DNA of 64,000 nucleotides from contig NC_084663.1 in assembly GCF_028389875.1 (NCBI RefSeq), positions 13,344,666-13,408,665 on the forward strand. The letters run 5' to 3'. The notes below the pieces were generated by a model. It saw only the letters and a list, made by a program, of their open reading frames with translations, was not told the origin of the DNA and did not search any database. Positions 23,618 through 38,600 of the stretch are shown one piece after another. The number at the start of each line of letters is the position of its first letter. The stretch's first letter is position 1. Source of the DNA: Rhea pennata (taxonomy: Eukaryota > Chordata > Aves > Rheiformes > Rheidae). The position numbers and the translations under genes are program-made.

Positions 23618-26600
23618 CTAACGGAACAAAAATATTTAATACTTTGGTCAACTTATACAATGCAATCTCTCAAAGATTCAGAAGAATCACTGTAAGAGAT
23701 GTTCCAGCTCTAACATAAGAGGTTTATCTCCAGGGCTAGAAAAATACTTTGTAGTATTAAGAATTCTCAAGGCAATAAGGCCACAGGAAATACCACCATG
23801 AAGAACTTGGATATACTTACATTTCATTGTTCAAATATCACTTGGAAGGTACTTTTCAATAAATGCAGTATTATAGCCTTTGTATTATTTATTTATTTTT
23901 CTTTCCCTATATACCAAAGTAATCTTCCAAGATCTTATTTCTGAAGGTTTTCAAAGATCTGCAGTGATTACACCCTAACTGACTAATTCTGTATTTCATA
24001 GAGACTGTAAGGACATGAATGAAAGTGCCTAAATCACTCATTCTGGGTATGATTCTTACAAGTGATGCTGAAGAGACAAAGCAAGCTTGTTTGGCTGGGT
24101 TCTACACCTGAACACCTTGGAGGAGGTGGTGGTGGCAGCTATCCACAATATTACCGTTAATGAAACTTTTGTTTAAATTATCAAGTGGTCAATTATGAAT
24201 GAACTGTAATTACCAATATCTGTTACTTCTGCAGGAAATTCTGAAATATGACCTCTTGTATCAGCGGAACCAGAAAAAGAAATTTGAGGTAAAACATCAG
24301 TTGGTGTTTTGTTGCTTCCTTCAGGATGATCTGGAAAACATACACATACATCTTAAAAATAACATTCACACAAAATACTGACTAAATGAAAGTTACATTA
24401 AGTTAAGCTCAGTCCAACACACAACTTGCACAAATAGTGTTTACAAAAAAGTTAAAAAGCAATTTTACTCATTTCTTGATAATGTAGTTCAAAATTGTAT
24501 ATGATGCAGATATTCAGCAATTAGTGACATATTCCTGTTTGACAGATACGGATTTTCTTAAATCAGCTTGAAGGGATTCTTAAAATCACAAGTAGTTTCT
24601 ATTTCTAGCAAGAGTTGACCATACCTTTTAATAAATCACTACAAATACATCTGCTCATGTTTTTTCTAAACTGAATTAGGTGCTTAAGAACACGTGATAA
24701 ATAATATTTTGCATTATTTTAAACTGAAAAGCATTATTATATAAATCAGAATTCAATATTTTCAATCTTTATTTTAGTGTACCAAAGATTTTCTTTTTAA
24801 TATTAATTTTCAAATTAGACCTTTTTTGCACTGGAAAAATAAAACTTCAAAAACAGTCATATCAGAAATGCCAATGTTTTGAAAATTTACTTAATATACT
24901 TGAGAGCTAAAGCCAAAATTAGCCAAATTTTATTCAGAAGAAAAACATGTATTTTTATGTACAAGATTAGCTTCGTGCAAGATTACTGCAATTTTTAAAG
25001 ATTTGCCAATGAAAGTAAAGCATCCTGGGTTGGAAGTAGCTTTTAAAGTAATCACATATTTATACATTTATCTCAATACTAGATCATAAAATATTTGAAT
25101 TTCCAGAAAAAGAAACTGTTTTTTTTCTAATCTATTAAAAATACTCCAAGTCAAAATACTATCACTTCAAATGGTTAAGTTACTTGAACTTGGAAAGTTC
25201 AAGTAACTTTAAAAGTTACCCTCTTAAAGTTAACCCTCTTAAAGGGTTACTGACAACAAATTAAAAAAAAAAAGTAGTCTTTCATTAAAAAAAAAAAATC
25301 AGTTACTTACCAGCTAGTACAGGTGAAGCTGTTTTCAAACCCTGTTAATAAAAAATATTTCAAATAGTTCTACAAAATGCTTCCAAAATACTGAAAAAAT
25401 AGAAACAAAGATGAAGAAAACCATCCCATCTTTAAAAAATACAAAAATTTGGGGAAATATCTGTTTACTCCTACCTTTATGACTTGCTATAACACTGCCA
25501 AAAATGATGCTATAGTAATTAATATAAAATTTACCATCTGAACCTTTAATTAAAATTTCATTAAGAAACAAGATCATGTCACATTACAGATCTGCAGAAT
25601 TAAGATCTCTCACACTAGATTGTAGTCCTTAAAAATTTGTATCTACCTTTTTTTGCCAATTTAATTTAATGGAGGCAGCTGTTAAAGTGATTTGGAGGTA
25701 TGTTGAAAAAGATGGGACTGTAAGGGACTGTTCATATTCTTCTCAATTTACCAGTTGTTTGTACTTCACGTTGTAGAGCAATGAGAAAGGTACTGACATG
25801 TGAAATGCGAAACCTGATGGGCTGAAGAGGAATTGTTTAAAATAAACACGGATAGAAGGGAAAACCTTCAAGCAGTGGAACAGGTTGCCCAGAGTCTATG
25901 TGTAGCCTCCATCCTTGCATGTTTTTAAGATACAACTAGACAAAGCCCTGACTCCATAGTTGAGCCTGCTTTGCGCAGGAGGTTGGACTAGATGCCTACT
26001 GAGGTCCTTTCCAGTCTGAATTATTCTATGATCTAAGTTTAAGCTATTATACATTAAGGGCAGAGATTATGCTCTGTCAAAGCAGCATATTTACACTTTT
26101 TAACAAAACTATAATTTAATGTGTACTAAAGTTAACTTGGAGAAACAGATTGTCTTTTAGTAAAGAAGAGATGTTCTCAACACATCAATTCACCAGCTAA
26201 AGCAGCGCAAAGACTAGCTACCTACAGATCGGCAACAGCTGCAGCTTTTCATATATAAGTATTTGACTTTTTACTGTAGCTTCCAGCCAAACTAGAAAAG
26301 AATGATCAGTACAGGCTTATGACCTCTACTTACTGCAGAGACTGTTCGCTCAGGGAGATGCTGATCATGTAGTATGCTCCACTCAGACTGTGCAATCGTA
26401 ACTGGCTTCGGCAAGGGTGTGTCTACAAAAAATTAAAGCAAGCTCAACATATTTGAATTTTATTCATGATGAGGCTTTTTAACAGCATTAAAAACGTGTT
26501 ATAGATCAACTTTATAAAGAGTTTTATTTCTTGCTTTCATACAGAAGAGAAGTCCAAGAACTATTATTCCCTTTCCACAGTATTATGTCCAAAGGAAGGA

Positions 26601-29600
26601 TCACTTTGGCTTTAAACTCTCCAGGTTTATGATGATCACAGGAAATATTTAGAATACTGCAACATTTTTTATACTGAAAAACATTTTTTTTTTTAACTTG
26701 CCTGGCTAAAAGTTTTTGGAAAAGTGACACTAAGTCAAAAACCTCAGTAAATATCTATTGCACATACTAACTTTTTGAAGATACCAAACATCAACACTCA
26801 ATTTTTATTCATCATCCTTAATACTCTGCCATTCCTGGCTTGATGAATGAAACATTAACATAAAAGCACATGATATCTAGGTGTCAATTTTCCTCTTTCA
26901 ACTACTCTTTGCAGATAGATGCACAGTAAACAGTGTTAAAATTAAACTGGGCTTGTTCACTAGTTGAAATGCCATAATCTTTCCTTTTTCACCCTCTCTT
27001 CTCCCTTATTCTTTGTGCAGGAAAGGGGAATCTGATAAGCACCATTCATGTGTTTGCCGCCTCCCTGACTGGGAACAGTAGAAATTGCCAGGGAATCTCC
27101 TAACTGAAAATATTTTTATCTCCTTTCCATACTGTTCACAGTGGAAACCATCTTCACTGAAATTGATACTGAAGCTTTTAATATACTTAAAACAAAACAA
27201 AACATTTAGCTTCCTTTCTCAGAAGCAGAGGAACAATTTGACTATATTCAAGGGCTTGTAAAAGTTTCCAATCAACTTCAAAATAAGCCATCAAATGTGT
27301 TAGATTTTGTTGAATATCTCAGTTTCTCAAACACTTTAAGATTCTCCAAAACAACAGAAGCATTCAAATACAACACTGAAATGCACTTAACATCTTATTC
27401 CTAACTATCACATAACTAAAAGAAAAAACTCACTCTGTTCAGTTGCTAATACAAATGATTCTGGTGTTCTTTCTGGGAGCGGGGGAGAGGAATCTTCACT
27501 AGTATCAGCATCTAAATCAAATATCACATTTATATAGGTTAAAAACACAGTTAAGTTATTCTCCTAAATTTTTACAAGTTAATTTTTTTGCTATGTGAGA
27601 TCTTGCTAAATTGGTAGGAAGTTTAGCGCAAATGGAGAATAGGAATGGTTATAAAAACATTTTATTTTACCATGCTAACTCCCTGGGTACAGTGATCACT
27701 TTGCATTATGGGGTTAGTACCATAACGTACATACCTCTGTGTGACAGAGGAAGGGAAAAGAGAATACATTTCTAGTCTAAGCATTTAGAGGAAAACTCAG
27801 CATCTCCAATAAACATCTTCTCTTCATTCTTTCAGCAACAGCATGTAAACAGAAGAACCTATGCTGGAGAGGTATCATTTGCTTCTTGAGCTAAGTGCTA
27901 ATAACTATAACCACAGCAGTTATTGTAATTTAACTGCAGTTCTTTACATGTCTATCTGCAGCCAATGCAAACACAAGAGTTAGGTGCAGCAGAACACACT
28001 GCCTTCTTGAACTATTGTGCAGATACAGGTGGTAACTATACACAGTTTGTGCCTACCAACTGAACCATGGATGAAGCTGCCATAGTCACTGCTCCCAAAC
28101 CACAGAAAGAAGCTTGTTGAAATATGTATGTAATCTTCTGTTATGCTGAAGATAGGAACCTACTCCCAATAAGCAATGATTTTTGTTTTTCTTTTCCAAG
28201 TGATTCTAACCATACTTACCTCTGAACCTCTGACATGGCATGGCAATAGACTGCAAAGTGCAAGTATATTAAGCAATTTGCTTTTCAGGATTGTAGTGTG
28301 TGACATTTAGTTCAAGGGATGCTTCACATGAACCACTTAACTAAAATCCAAAGGCTCAGTTAGCTTGCCAAACCTATCTCAGGGCCCATCCAGGCTGGCT
28401 CCCACACCACAGATGTAAATTAATTAAACACTGCAGCAGGAGGTTTCACAGCCGTAACGGCAGAGAGGAGCCAGAGGAGATGGCCTTGAGCCTTGTTGAT
28501 AATCAATCCTGTCCACAGCCTGTTCCTTTTGGTGCTCAAGAGAACATTATACGAGTTGTTCTGACAGCAGAAGCCCCACTTCTACTAAGAAATTTAGAGG
28601 AGAAATTGAAGGTTTAAAATATTTCAAGGTAACTGCTGCCATGAGAATGAGATCTCATCTGGCCACTGTATTCTACACCATATTCATGAAAGAAGATATT
28701 TTTAAACTAATGAAGCCATGAAGCTTGCTATGACTGTCACCATGCCAACAGCAGGTACAGGAACTCAATCAGGTTTTACAAGCCAGTGTTGAAAGAGATT
28801 GCTCCCGGAATGCTGCTAATTCCATGTTTACTGTATTTTTTTTTTTTTTTAAAGCCAATTATTGGAACAATCTCTGTCAAATCTGCAAATAGAGTTACAA
28901 TGAAGCAAACTATCCTGGACTAATTGTGAAAGATAGAACTCAAGATAGAGCCAATTACTTTGCATTTAACTTCAGTTATGAAAAAAAAAAGTAATCATGT
29001 GGTAAGATCATGCAAACCAACTGTTGTCATTAACTAATGCACTGGTAACCTCATAGGCTAGCTTCATTGATGACTCCACCCACATCTAAAGTTTCAGACA
29101 GAAGAGTCCTGAAACAGTACAAAAATGAAAAAAAAAAAAAAAAAACACTGTACAATTTGGCTTAGGACCACGAGTGCAAAAGTATCTGACCCTAGATTCT
29201 TGAATTTGAGAATGATTACAAGACCTGCATATGACTTTAAAATGGATACATTTAGGATACTACAAAGAGAACAGAAAAACCCTCAAAAAAAGAGATAAAT
29301 GATAAAAATTTAATTTTTATCTTCATTTAAGTAATTAAGCCATTTCTGTGAAATCTGTTGCATACCAGTAGCATATCTTCTACAAAGTCTGTACTGCCAT
29401 TTTAGAATGTTTTTGATACACATTTGATGTGTTCCGAGTGACATTTCTCTCATTCTTTATCATAATATTTATAATATATCATTTAGATTTTATTTGTATA
29501 TTCTTTTAGCATCTACATAAAGAGATGAGTACAGAAGTAACAATTTTCAAACAATGACAGACAGTGATTGCCCTGGGAAACAAGGAAAAAATCTGGCAAT

Positions 29601-32600
29601 ATTGGAAAAATACTATACTAAATATTCAAGGAGGACTGCTTGGTGTAAATGTTAAGGCAGCTATGCAGTAAAGGACTTGGCCTCTACTATGTAAAGGATT
29701 TTAAAGAGTTTCAGGATTAAAACTGCAAAGGTGCAACTGTTGTTTCACATATATAAATAAATTAGTATCAGCTAATCTATAGAAACAGATCATTTTAAAG
29801 CTGTAAATAGCTCATATTTCTGTCTTTTGATGAAAACTCAGTTCACAAGTATTTGCAAGTAAGCCTACCCACATCATAAATTGAAACCCAAATCCCACAT
29901 CAGAAAAAGTCATATAAAATACAGAGACACCTGAAGTAAGGCCATCGCTGTGAAGAGCTCCTAGTGCAAGCATCAGATCCAAATACAGAAGTACATATTA
30001 TCCTTTAACCTCCACAGCCTTTCTTCTTTCTTTATTAGATTTTGTATAAGGAGTTGATATAGCCTATTTTTTTCTCAGTTATGTCCTCTGACCTACATGT
30101 CCCAGTCTAAACAAAATCTAACTCTGTGCATTTAGGATTCATTTTACCTTCAATATAGGACATGCTCTTTGCAGAACCAGAGCCTTGTCTCATTTTTGAG
30201 CATGAAAAGCTTGCTCAAAAAATTCAAAAAAGCAGTTAAAGATTTGAAGTATCTGAATGGTTTTCAAAGCATTGTTCAAACCACTGGTTCAACTAGTTAC
30301 CAGCTCAGAATTTGGCTTTTTCTTAGATGAACTGCATTATTACTTTGCTCTCCCCCTGCCCTGTACAGGTAAAGAGGAAAGCAGAACTAAACCTATTAAC
30401 AACGCTGTTAAAATGCAGAAGCCAAATCATGAGGAACTTCAAAGACTAGTACAATGAAAGACATTACATATACATTTTTAGGACCAGTATAGTCAACGAG
30501 TTGTTGATATTTGTGTTTTAAAAATGCTTATCCAAGCCTCGTTTACCAAAACTACCATTATTACACAGACACGTGAAAACAAAGCAGTCAAAAGACAGAA
30601 GACAAAAGCAGACAGAAGACAAAATGAAATGCCAACTGCTGCACAAGAAGAAAACAGGGCATCTAGTAAGCACAGAAACAAGCAATTAATAATGCACTCA
30701 CACCTTTCAGTAAAGCATTTGAGGCAATTTTTCAAGTTCATAATGCCAGAAATGTATCAGATATAGCTCATGGACAAAAAGAAAACTGGGAGGAAAGGTG
30801 TTAGACTTTTTCTGCAGCTAACATACTACTTAGTTTGTTTAAACTTACATTTAGAAAATTTCATTGTAAAGAAGCTTATATTGTCCAACACTATAAATAC
30901 AACCATATTAAAAAGTAACACTTCGGAAATTCAGCGAAACCTACCTTTGCCATCTTCAGAACACATTGCAGCTGGTAAGTCTTGCCTAGCAATAGACATT
31001 GGCAATACTTTTCTGGCAGAAATGTTTTCAGTATTAGTGGCAGCAGAAACTGTGGCACTTGCGGTTGAAATATTGGATGGGCTTTTGGTCATGGCTCCGT
31101 CAAAGTTTACCTCATCTGTGTCAGAATCATCTGAATGAAGAGGATTAGTGAAACAGAGGGGTGCTCGAACAGCAAGAGTAGAATGATCAACTTTATCACT
31201 GCAAGGAAGTTCAACTGTGGCATTTGATACTAGAGAGACTGATTTAACACCATGACATAAGATGTCTGAAGATGTGTCTTCAGACACTGATGTACGCAAT
31301 GCATTTTCAGGTCTATGCAGTGACCACATGGCTTGTCCCTTTTCTATTAGAGGCAAACGATCTGGTCTTGGTGGAGTATCAGAAACTTGTTGACTCTGTA
31401 GATTTTCTGGTGAAGGTATTAAGGCTGTGTTAGACTGTGGCATACTGCATTCCATACATGAGTTTTGAGAAGCATCTACAAATGAATCCCCTGAAATCTG
31501 CTCCTGTGGCTTAAAGCTCTTATCAGTTACACAGGATGAAACAGGCTTAATTTTAATGGCATGTCCCCTGTACAAGAGTGAGTTCCCATCAAAGCTTCTT
31601 GGTCCCTCCTGAAGAGGTACTTTCTTGATTTCAAAACTTAAGTTGCGCTCCAGCCTTTTGTCTGCACGTTCATTAACTTCATTCTTCCCTGAATGTTCTG
31701 TTGATTTGTTATAATTCTCATTGAGGTCTGTTGAATGCTCTGATGAAAGCATGTGCAAAACTGGCTTTGGATGGTATCTATCATTGTCCTGCCACACTGT
31801 AGTTACTGTTGGATAGGCTGAAGGAGGAGATGGCGTTAAGATTGGTGGTACCGGCTGAGGCTCTGGAGGCTGCAAAATTTCTTCTTTAGCATCTCCTTCT
31901 ACAAGGCAACTGCAGAAAAAAAAGAGTTCAAAGTTTTCTATATTTTGACAGTATTTTAGATAAATGTAGTAATGCTTTGAATATCAATATTGAACTCAGA
32001 GCAGCACTTCTACTTCATACAGACAGTGGTTATCAAATCTGATTAATGGGGCAGGCAGGAACTAAATCAACACAGCCAAAAAGCCCTTCAAAGGACTATC
32101 ACAAAGACACACATTAAGGCCTCAACTAATGCTCATTGATGGTTTAAAGATTGTTCACATTCTTCCCCAGAAGGACTTTTTCACAGAATCTCTAAGATAT
32201 TCAGGCCCTCTGGTGGCAGAACTCCAGTACTTCTTTCTTAACAAAAAGAGATTCAGAAGAACTCAGCATACAGAAATCAGTTTTCAATAAAGCTAGGAAA
32301 AAATTGTTATAAAAGTCTTACATAAACTGCAGTACAATCTGTTTGGTACCAAACATCTCCCTTCACACCCTCCATCTCTAGGAGGATTTTGATATTTGCA
32401 TATTTGATAGTTTCTCCATAGCCATAAGACTAATGAGGCAGATTTAGCTGAAGTGAGGTGTATAACAACATTCACAGTAGAACACAGATACAAGCTACAG
32501 TGCATACTAGCAAGGTCACAGCACTTACAATAGTTCATCATAAGCACTGTTAAAAAAAAAAAAAAAAAAAAAAAAGAGAGAGAGAGCGCTATTTTGAAAA

Positions 32601-35600
32601 AGGGAGAAGTTTTTCCTGCATATGGTCAATTTACTTTTAGATTAAATACAGAATATTTTACTATGAACATCTTGCAGAGCTGACCAAGGGCTTGTATATA
32701 AACAGGAATTAGTCATTTTCACTCAGAGCCTTTAAAAACGATTCCTCTCATTACCTGATATTAACAACACAGTAATAGCTGAGGTACAAAACAATTCTGT
32801 GACAAGAATAGATATAGAATAGAATGGAATTATATTTTGGGAAGAGAGTTTCAGTCTCTTCAGGCTGTTGGATCATGAAAGGGAGGTAGAGCCCAAGGTC
32901 TGCCACTTACTTTATTCTCAAGGGATGGGAACGTCCTGTAGTCTAACCTTTATCTCCAGGAAAAGGTTCTGAGTCTCCTGCTGCAGAGCTGGATTGGGGT
33001 GTTCATGGTGCTCTCCAAAGAAATAGGCTTTTATTTGCAAATGACTTCAAGACTATGCCCCAAAAGCCAGAAAGCACAGACTTCTACGAAGATAAAAACT
33101 CTCTCACTACCTGCTAGATGACAGACCACTGTGACAGTATTCTGCTGCCTTTGTGTAAAACCTAGGAGAACGGAGATTAAATGCTCACCATGTGCCACCT
33201 ATGCCACTATCTCCAGAAATATCTGAAACAACTTGTTTAACAATTTTCATGAAAACAATTATTGGATGGCCAGTTTTAAAAATTGTTTTCTGAAGTAACT
33301 GACATTGCAAGGAGAGAAAGGGTTCGAATATTTCCTGAGTTTGGCACTTGGCCCAAATATTTTCAAAAATAGTAATTTTAAAGCAAACACTTAAAGAAGT
33401 AAGCTTGAGCCTTATGGCTATTCCTTCTGGAAATTACAAACTCTGTATACTGTAACAAAAGAATAGTTTGTAGCAAGACAGAAAAAACCTTATTACAGGG
33501 AAAATATATTCAAATCTTATCCATTGAGTTTTTAAACAAAATCTGATATAAAGATTTAGCACCCATTCACCTTCATTAAATAGATTTCAAAATAAAATAT
33601 AATCTTAAGATGAGTGCTAGCAATTAGATTAATTACTTAACTGTTGAAAATGCATGGTTTGTAAACCCTGAGGTGCCCACAGCCTATTTTCACAGTAGTC
33701 TATGAAAGCAAGATATTGTTACTAGGCTTGACATGATCTAAAGGAATCTGCAAAGCCAATGGAAAAACTTTCGGAGTATGGAAACCAATTAAGGCTGCAG
33801 TTTGCTGAAATAAAATATCCTGACAAGTTGAAGAGCCTTAGAGCATACCAAATGCTTCAGAAAGATGATCTGTCCAAAAGAACTTTCCTCCAAAAACGTA
33901 CACAGGAAAAAACAAAACCAAAATGAAGTGGTAAAGATGCTCTGAAGTTTTTAAATGTTCTAAAATATTGAATATATTGCAGATAAAGCAAAACTAAAGC
34001 CATTCTAGCCTTAATGCAAAAGGACAATATTATTAAAATACAGCACACTTTACTTCAGATTTAAATGAAACTTGGCCATTGTTCAGATGAAAATCCTTAA
34101 GTAATCCCTGGTTATTCCTTGCAGCACACTGGAGGGTTCTATTATCAAATAAAGAGTGATGCCAAGGTCATGGAATGCAGCTGCTATAATCAACTAAAAA
34201 TAGATATTAAGCTCTACATCATCTCTGATAATTAAAATAGGAAAATTAAACTCTACATAAGTGGGCTGTAGCTAGACAATCACATTATTGTACTTCAGTA
34301 TTAAATCACTACCATCCATGTGGAGAAAAAAGCTGCAGTTCACTGAGGTTGTCACAAATTGTATTACAACAAATACATTTTACTAGAAAAAAAATTCTGT
34401 TCATTCCTTGTATTTTTGTATATATTCAGTTATAGAAGGATTTTTGAATTGCCAAATTCAACTCAAAGACTGCTAACTAACAAGTAACCAGTTAACAGCT
34501 TTTTTCTTAGGAAAATGTCAAAAGAGGGTTCTGCTGAGCTTGAAATGAAGCAGAATATATCACTCTTGAACTGTATTTTGATGTGGTCAGAGAAGTCCAA
34601 GCATAATTTGATGAAAAGATAAATTGCTAAAACATTTTATCTTCTCCTTAGGAGAAGAGCAGACACATCCTCACTGTACTATATTACTATAGAAAGCAAG
34701 TTGTATCTTTCCTTCTTGTGAGTTTACTTCTCAGTTTGTTTCCATTTCTTTCAAATTGCTTTGCCCTTTATGTCTATGTTTGAGAGTTTTCTGCAATCAA
34801 ATTTGATTAAAACAAACTATTTTCCCAGATACTTTAGAATAAACTATGGAATATATAAATAAATGTTTCAAAGACTGTTCAACTAAAGGTATGCTCCCTC
34901 CAAATCCTGAAGTTGCAAATACATCTCTTGTAGACTTGGAGCAAAAGTTCCAGTTGTACATGTATATTTCTACACTGCAATTTAAAATTGTATTAGATAT
35001 AAGGCTGTACATCAAAACTTACTTATGCCCTTTTCTTTCCTTAAGCTGAAAACAGCCAGAAAACTGGCACGCCCAACAAAATGCTTTTCAACTCCTCATT
35101 CCCCCAAAGACATTGAGATTTAAGTTCAAAGTGATTTTCGTAAGAAAGGTCATAAACTCCAAAGCCAAGTGATTCCCAGAATAAAGTGATGTTTACATAA
35201 GGAGTAATATTTTCTCTATTTTTTTTATGTTGACATCAAATACAGCTTCATTAACCCAAATAACTGTGTTCTAACATTGTACAGCAAATATTAATTACAC
35301 AAAAGCAGTACAAGGTGATAACATAAAAGGCTGTAAAGTGATACTATTCAAGAACCTCTGTAAAACAAATACAACTAGATGCTTCACACCGGGTTTGTAA
35401 AGAAAGTGAAAAGAATAATTTTCAAAGAGATCTACTAGCATAAAAAGATACCTTTAACAGCTAAAAATTATGTTTTAGACAAAAAAGAAACCTACAAGAG
35501 TAGAAGTTATAGTTTGTGGTATTCCTTCCTCAAGGCTTTCCCAAGCCAGTGCAAGCACTAAAAAATGAGTATGCTCCCTGAATAAGCTTGTTGGCTTATA

Positions 35601-38600
35601 CTGAAAAAACTCCTTAGTGGCATTTCATCCCTACTTAGTATGGACATGAGATTTAACTTGCTACAAATCTGAAGATATAAATTTAAAGATAATGCAGACA
35701 CCGTCTGTCCTATGATCTCATCACTAACAAGAATAAAGACAGCCAAGAAAGCCCTGTTTATAGAAAAACTACTACAATGTACGAGTGGTTAGCTATTCAA
35801 AAACTGCTCTTAGTAGGACAATCAGGAAGGTTCAAAGCACCTGGTACTCAGAACTGCAAACTGGAGAAGTACCCTCAGCAGACCTGAGGCAGCCCTCCAA
35901 GTTTGATTTTCTTTCTCTCCAACCTACTCAGATAATGATATTGAACTACAATAAATGAGTTCAGCTCAAGCAGGCGATCTAACAAGGATGGTAGTCTGAG
36001 GTTTTCTTCCCCCTTGTGGACCAGTCCGGACACTGATATGAACTTAGTCCATTTACTCAAGTAAATATTTATTTTAGTCAGGTAGTTAGTACATATTGTC
36101 TAGTTGAATTTACATCAAAACAAGAACCAAACAAGCTATGAGATGTACTGGAATCTGTCCTGATATATGATCTGTCCTAAGTACCTCCAAGAGGTCTTTC
36201 ACAGTCTTCTCATCACTGCATGCTTTATTGCCAAGCTTAGAAAAATTCTGAAACTGTAACTGCCTTAGCCACATGAGTGCTGATGAGATCAGAAGCATAA
36301 CACTGCAGAGGAGGGAGCCACAGGAAAAACGTTACTATTTTTAGTGACTGTGGGCAATTGAAAGGCAAACTAACTAAGCATCTAACCTCTTCCCAGAACA
36401 AGCTATTCCATCAGTATTGACACACATCAAGATCATGTGTTTAACAGAAAAAAAGTGGGAGGAGGATGAAAGATAGGAAAGCTGAAAGAACATCCCGAAA
36501 CATGCATTCTGAGAGCCTCTAGAGAAGCAAAGATCAAGGCGGGGGGAGGTAGTAGAGAACAGAGAAAACAAACCTATCCCTCAAAGAAGGCAATTTACTC
36601 TGTACAGATTAAACAAACAGATTAAATCATTTGCCATTTAATGAAGCCGGAAATAGAGCAATAAATGTGTACTGTCAAGTGCCACTGGAAGATCAGGAAT
36701 CACCACACTGGATGAGAGACCATCCTTCAGCTAGGCAAGGAGACCACATGTTGGGAATGTCCCAGGAAAGACTAATCCCAGGTGACACTAAGTTCAGTTT
36801 GACCCCCAATAATTCCAGAGACGGAGCTGGCTTCCACCTATACTGTTATAAATTATGATATATACTGCGACTGTTATAAAGTTTAGTAAGCTCAAAAATT
36901 CATAGCAGAAATTAAAACTCCACTGAAATTTCCCTGTCCTAATTAGTCTCTTAAGACATAACAATGCTCTGTTTCTCTGCAAATGAGATGTCACCATACC
37001 ATCTCAGTGAGTAGACTTAGGGCCCTCAGAAAAATAAAACCTAACAGAAGGCAGAATCATTACCATTTACCATGGCTTGGTCTGATAGTAATATGGGAGA
37101 CAAACAACCTAAGGTCAAAATGCAAACCAATCTTCCTCCTCAGGAAGGATCATCTCAGGCAGGGTCACCTGAAATTAAGCTGGCAGATAGTACTGCTCAG
37201 CATTAGTCACCATCTTCCCTTCTGCTTTATAAAACAGCAACTGTTAACCCCTGTTCTTAAAAAAAAATAAAGAAGTTATTTTACTTTTTTTCATCTTCTA
37301 GAGCCAACAACAACATAACAACATGAAGATTTTGAAAGGTCTTATTCCTTCTTAAACACATCAGGGTTAGTAACTTGTTTCTAACCTCTTCAGAAACACC
37401 ACAGAATTCACTTAAGTCTACATTTGGCTGGCAACCTAAAAATGTTAACAAAAAAAATATTTGCAGTAAATTGTCAGAGAAAATTCTAAATCAAATTAAA
37501 AATTCTGTTTAAACTGAGTATTTTTAATTATCTGTTGTGTGCAAACTAATCTCAAAGTCTTAGACACCATTTGAAAATATTCACTACAGAAAAGATGTAG
37601 TCCAACACATAAGATAGTTGTATAAAAGTATTTCTATAGTTATATAAATAAAAATAATACAAGGAACATAAAGTGGTCAAAATTGTTTGGGGTGGGGGAA
37701 AACTATAGATGCAGTAAGAATACATATCATGTTTAACAAAGATTTCTTCTTCATATTGGCATTAAGTTAAAATCTTTCATTAATTCTATTCTCCCATTCT
37801 CTCCTTAAAAAAAACTACGTCAAGCTATGCTAGAACATCTAGACGTTCCCAAGTTTTGTACATCCTAGGATGTACAAACTGACTCAATCAGGAGGCAGAT
37901 TTGTAAAATTATCTCCCACAACAGCATGTTTATTAGTGGGTATTTTGAGCAGATATGTCTTTCCTCAGAAGCTTCTTCCATGGAGGATGCAGCTAAAAGA
38001 CAGCTTTGCTAAACACTTCACCTTATGCAAGCAATCTTTCTGTTAACACCATATTATCTCCCAGACGTGAAAGTTTGAGTTTATGAAAATAAGCTCAAAA
38101 GACGCTAGGTTTTATAAAATATGAAAAGACTTCTAACTTAATCATGCAGCAAGTAAAGAACAATAAAATGCAGATAAGATACAGTAGATGTGTGCTATAC
38201 AATGAATTATGTACATATTATTATTACAGAAATAGGTTCAAGGATAGAGGAACACTGGTTACCAGACTCCTGTCATCACCTTAAACCATATAACTGGATA
38301 CAATCACATTACCTTCAACTTAAATAAGATAAAAGCTATCTTACACACCCAGCATGCTTCCCGCTACTGATCTGATGTTGCACTATTCCAGTTTGACTTT
38401 ACACTAGAATATTAATTGTGTCATTCTAAATCTTTAGGAAATGCAAGCGCTTATTTTAAGTGGTAAGCAGTTGAAAGAACTCCAGAAGAAAATCTTGTTT
38501 AAAGCAGCAGGAGCTCCATCAAAGGCACCTACATTTTTCCAGTAGGTATCTAGGGAACTTAGGCACTTCAAGAAAGTTGCTTCCTTAGGTGTCTAATGCT

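Larger units (their letters stand above)
24331..25310 (-). other. PTPN12: PTPN12 intron, 980 nt, with a strong hairpin
   Basis: GTAAGT to TTTTCCAG. Holds the 15-bp inverted repeat at 25177-25209 and, beside it, a CCCTCTTAAAGT-type direct repeat at 25218-25245. Confidence 0.9.

Noticed and set aside
30770..31138. 122-residue plus-strand frame
   Set aside because: Antisense shadow of the large PTPN12 exon at its high-coordinate end.
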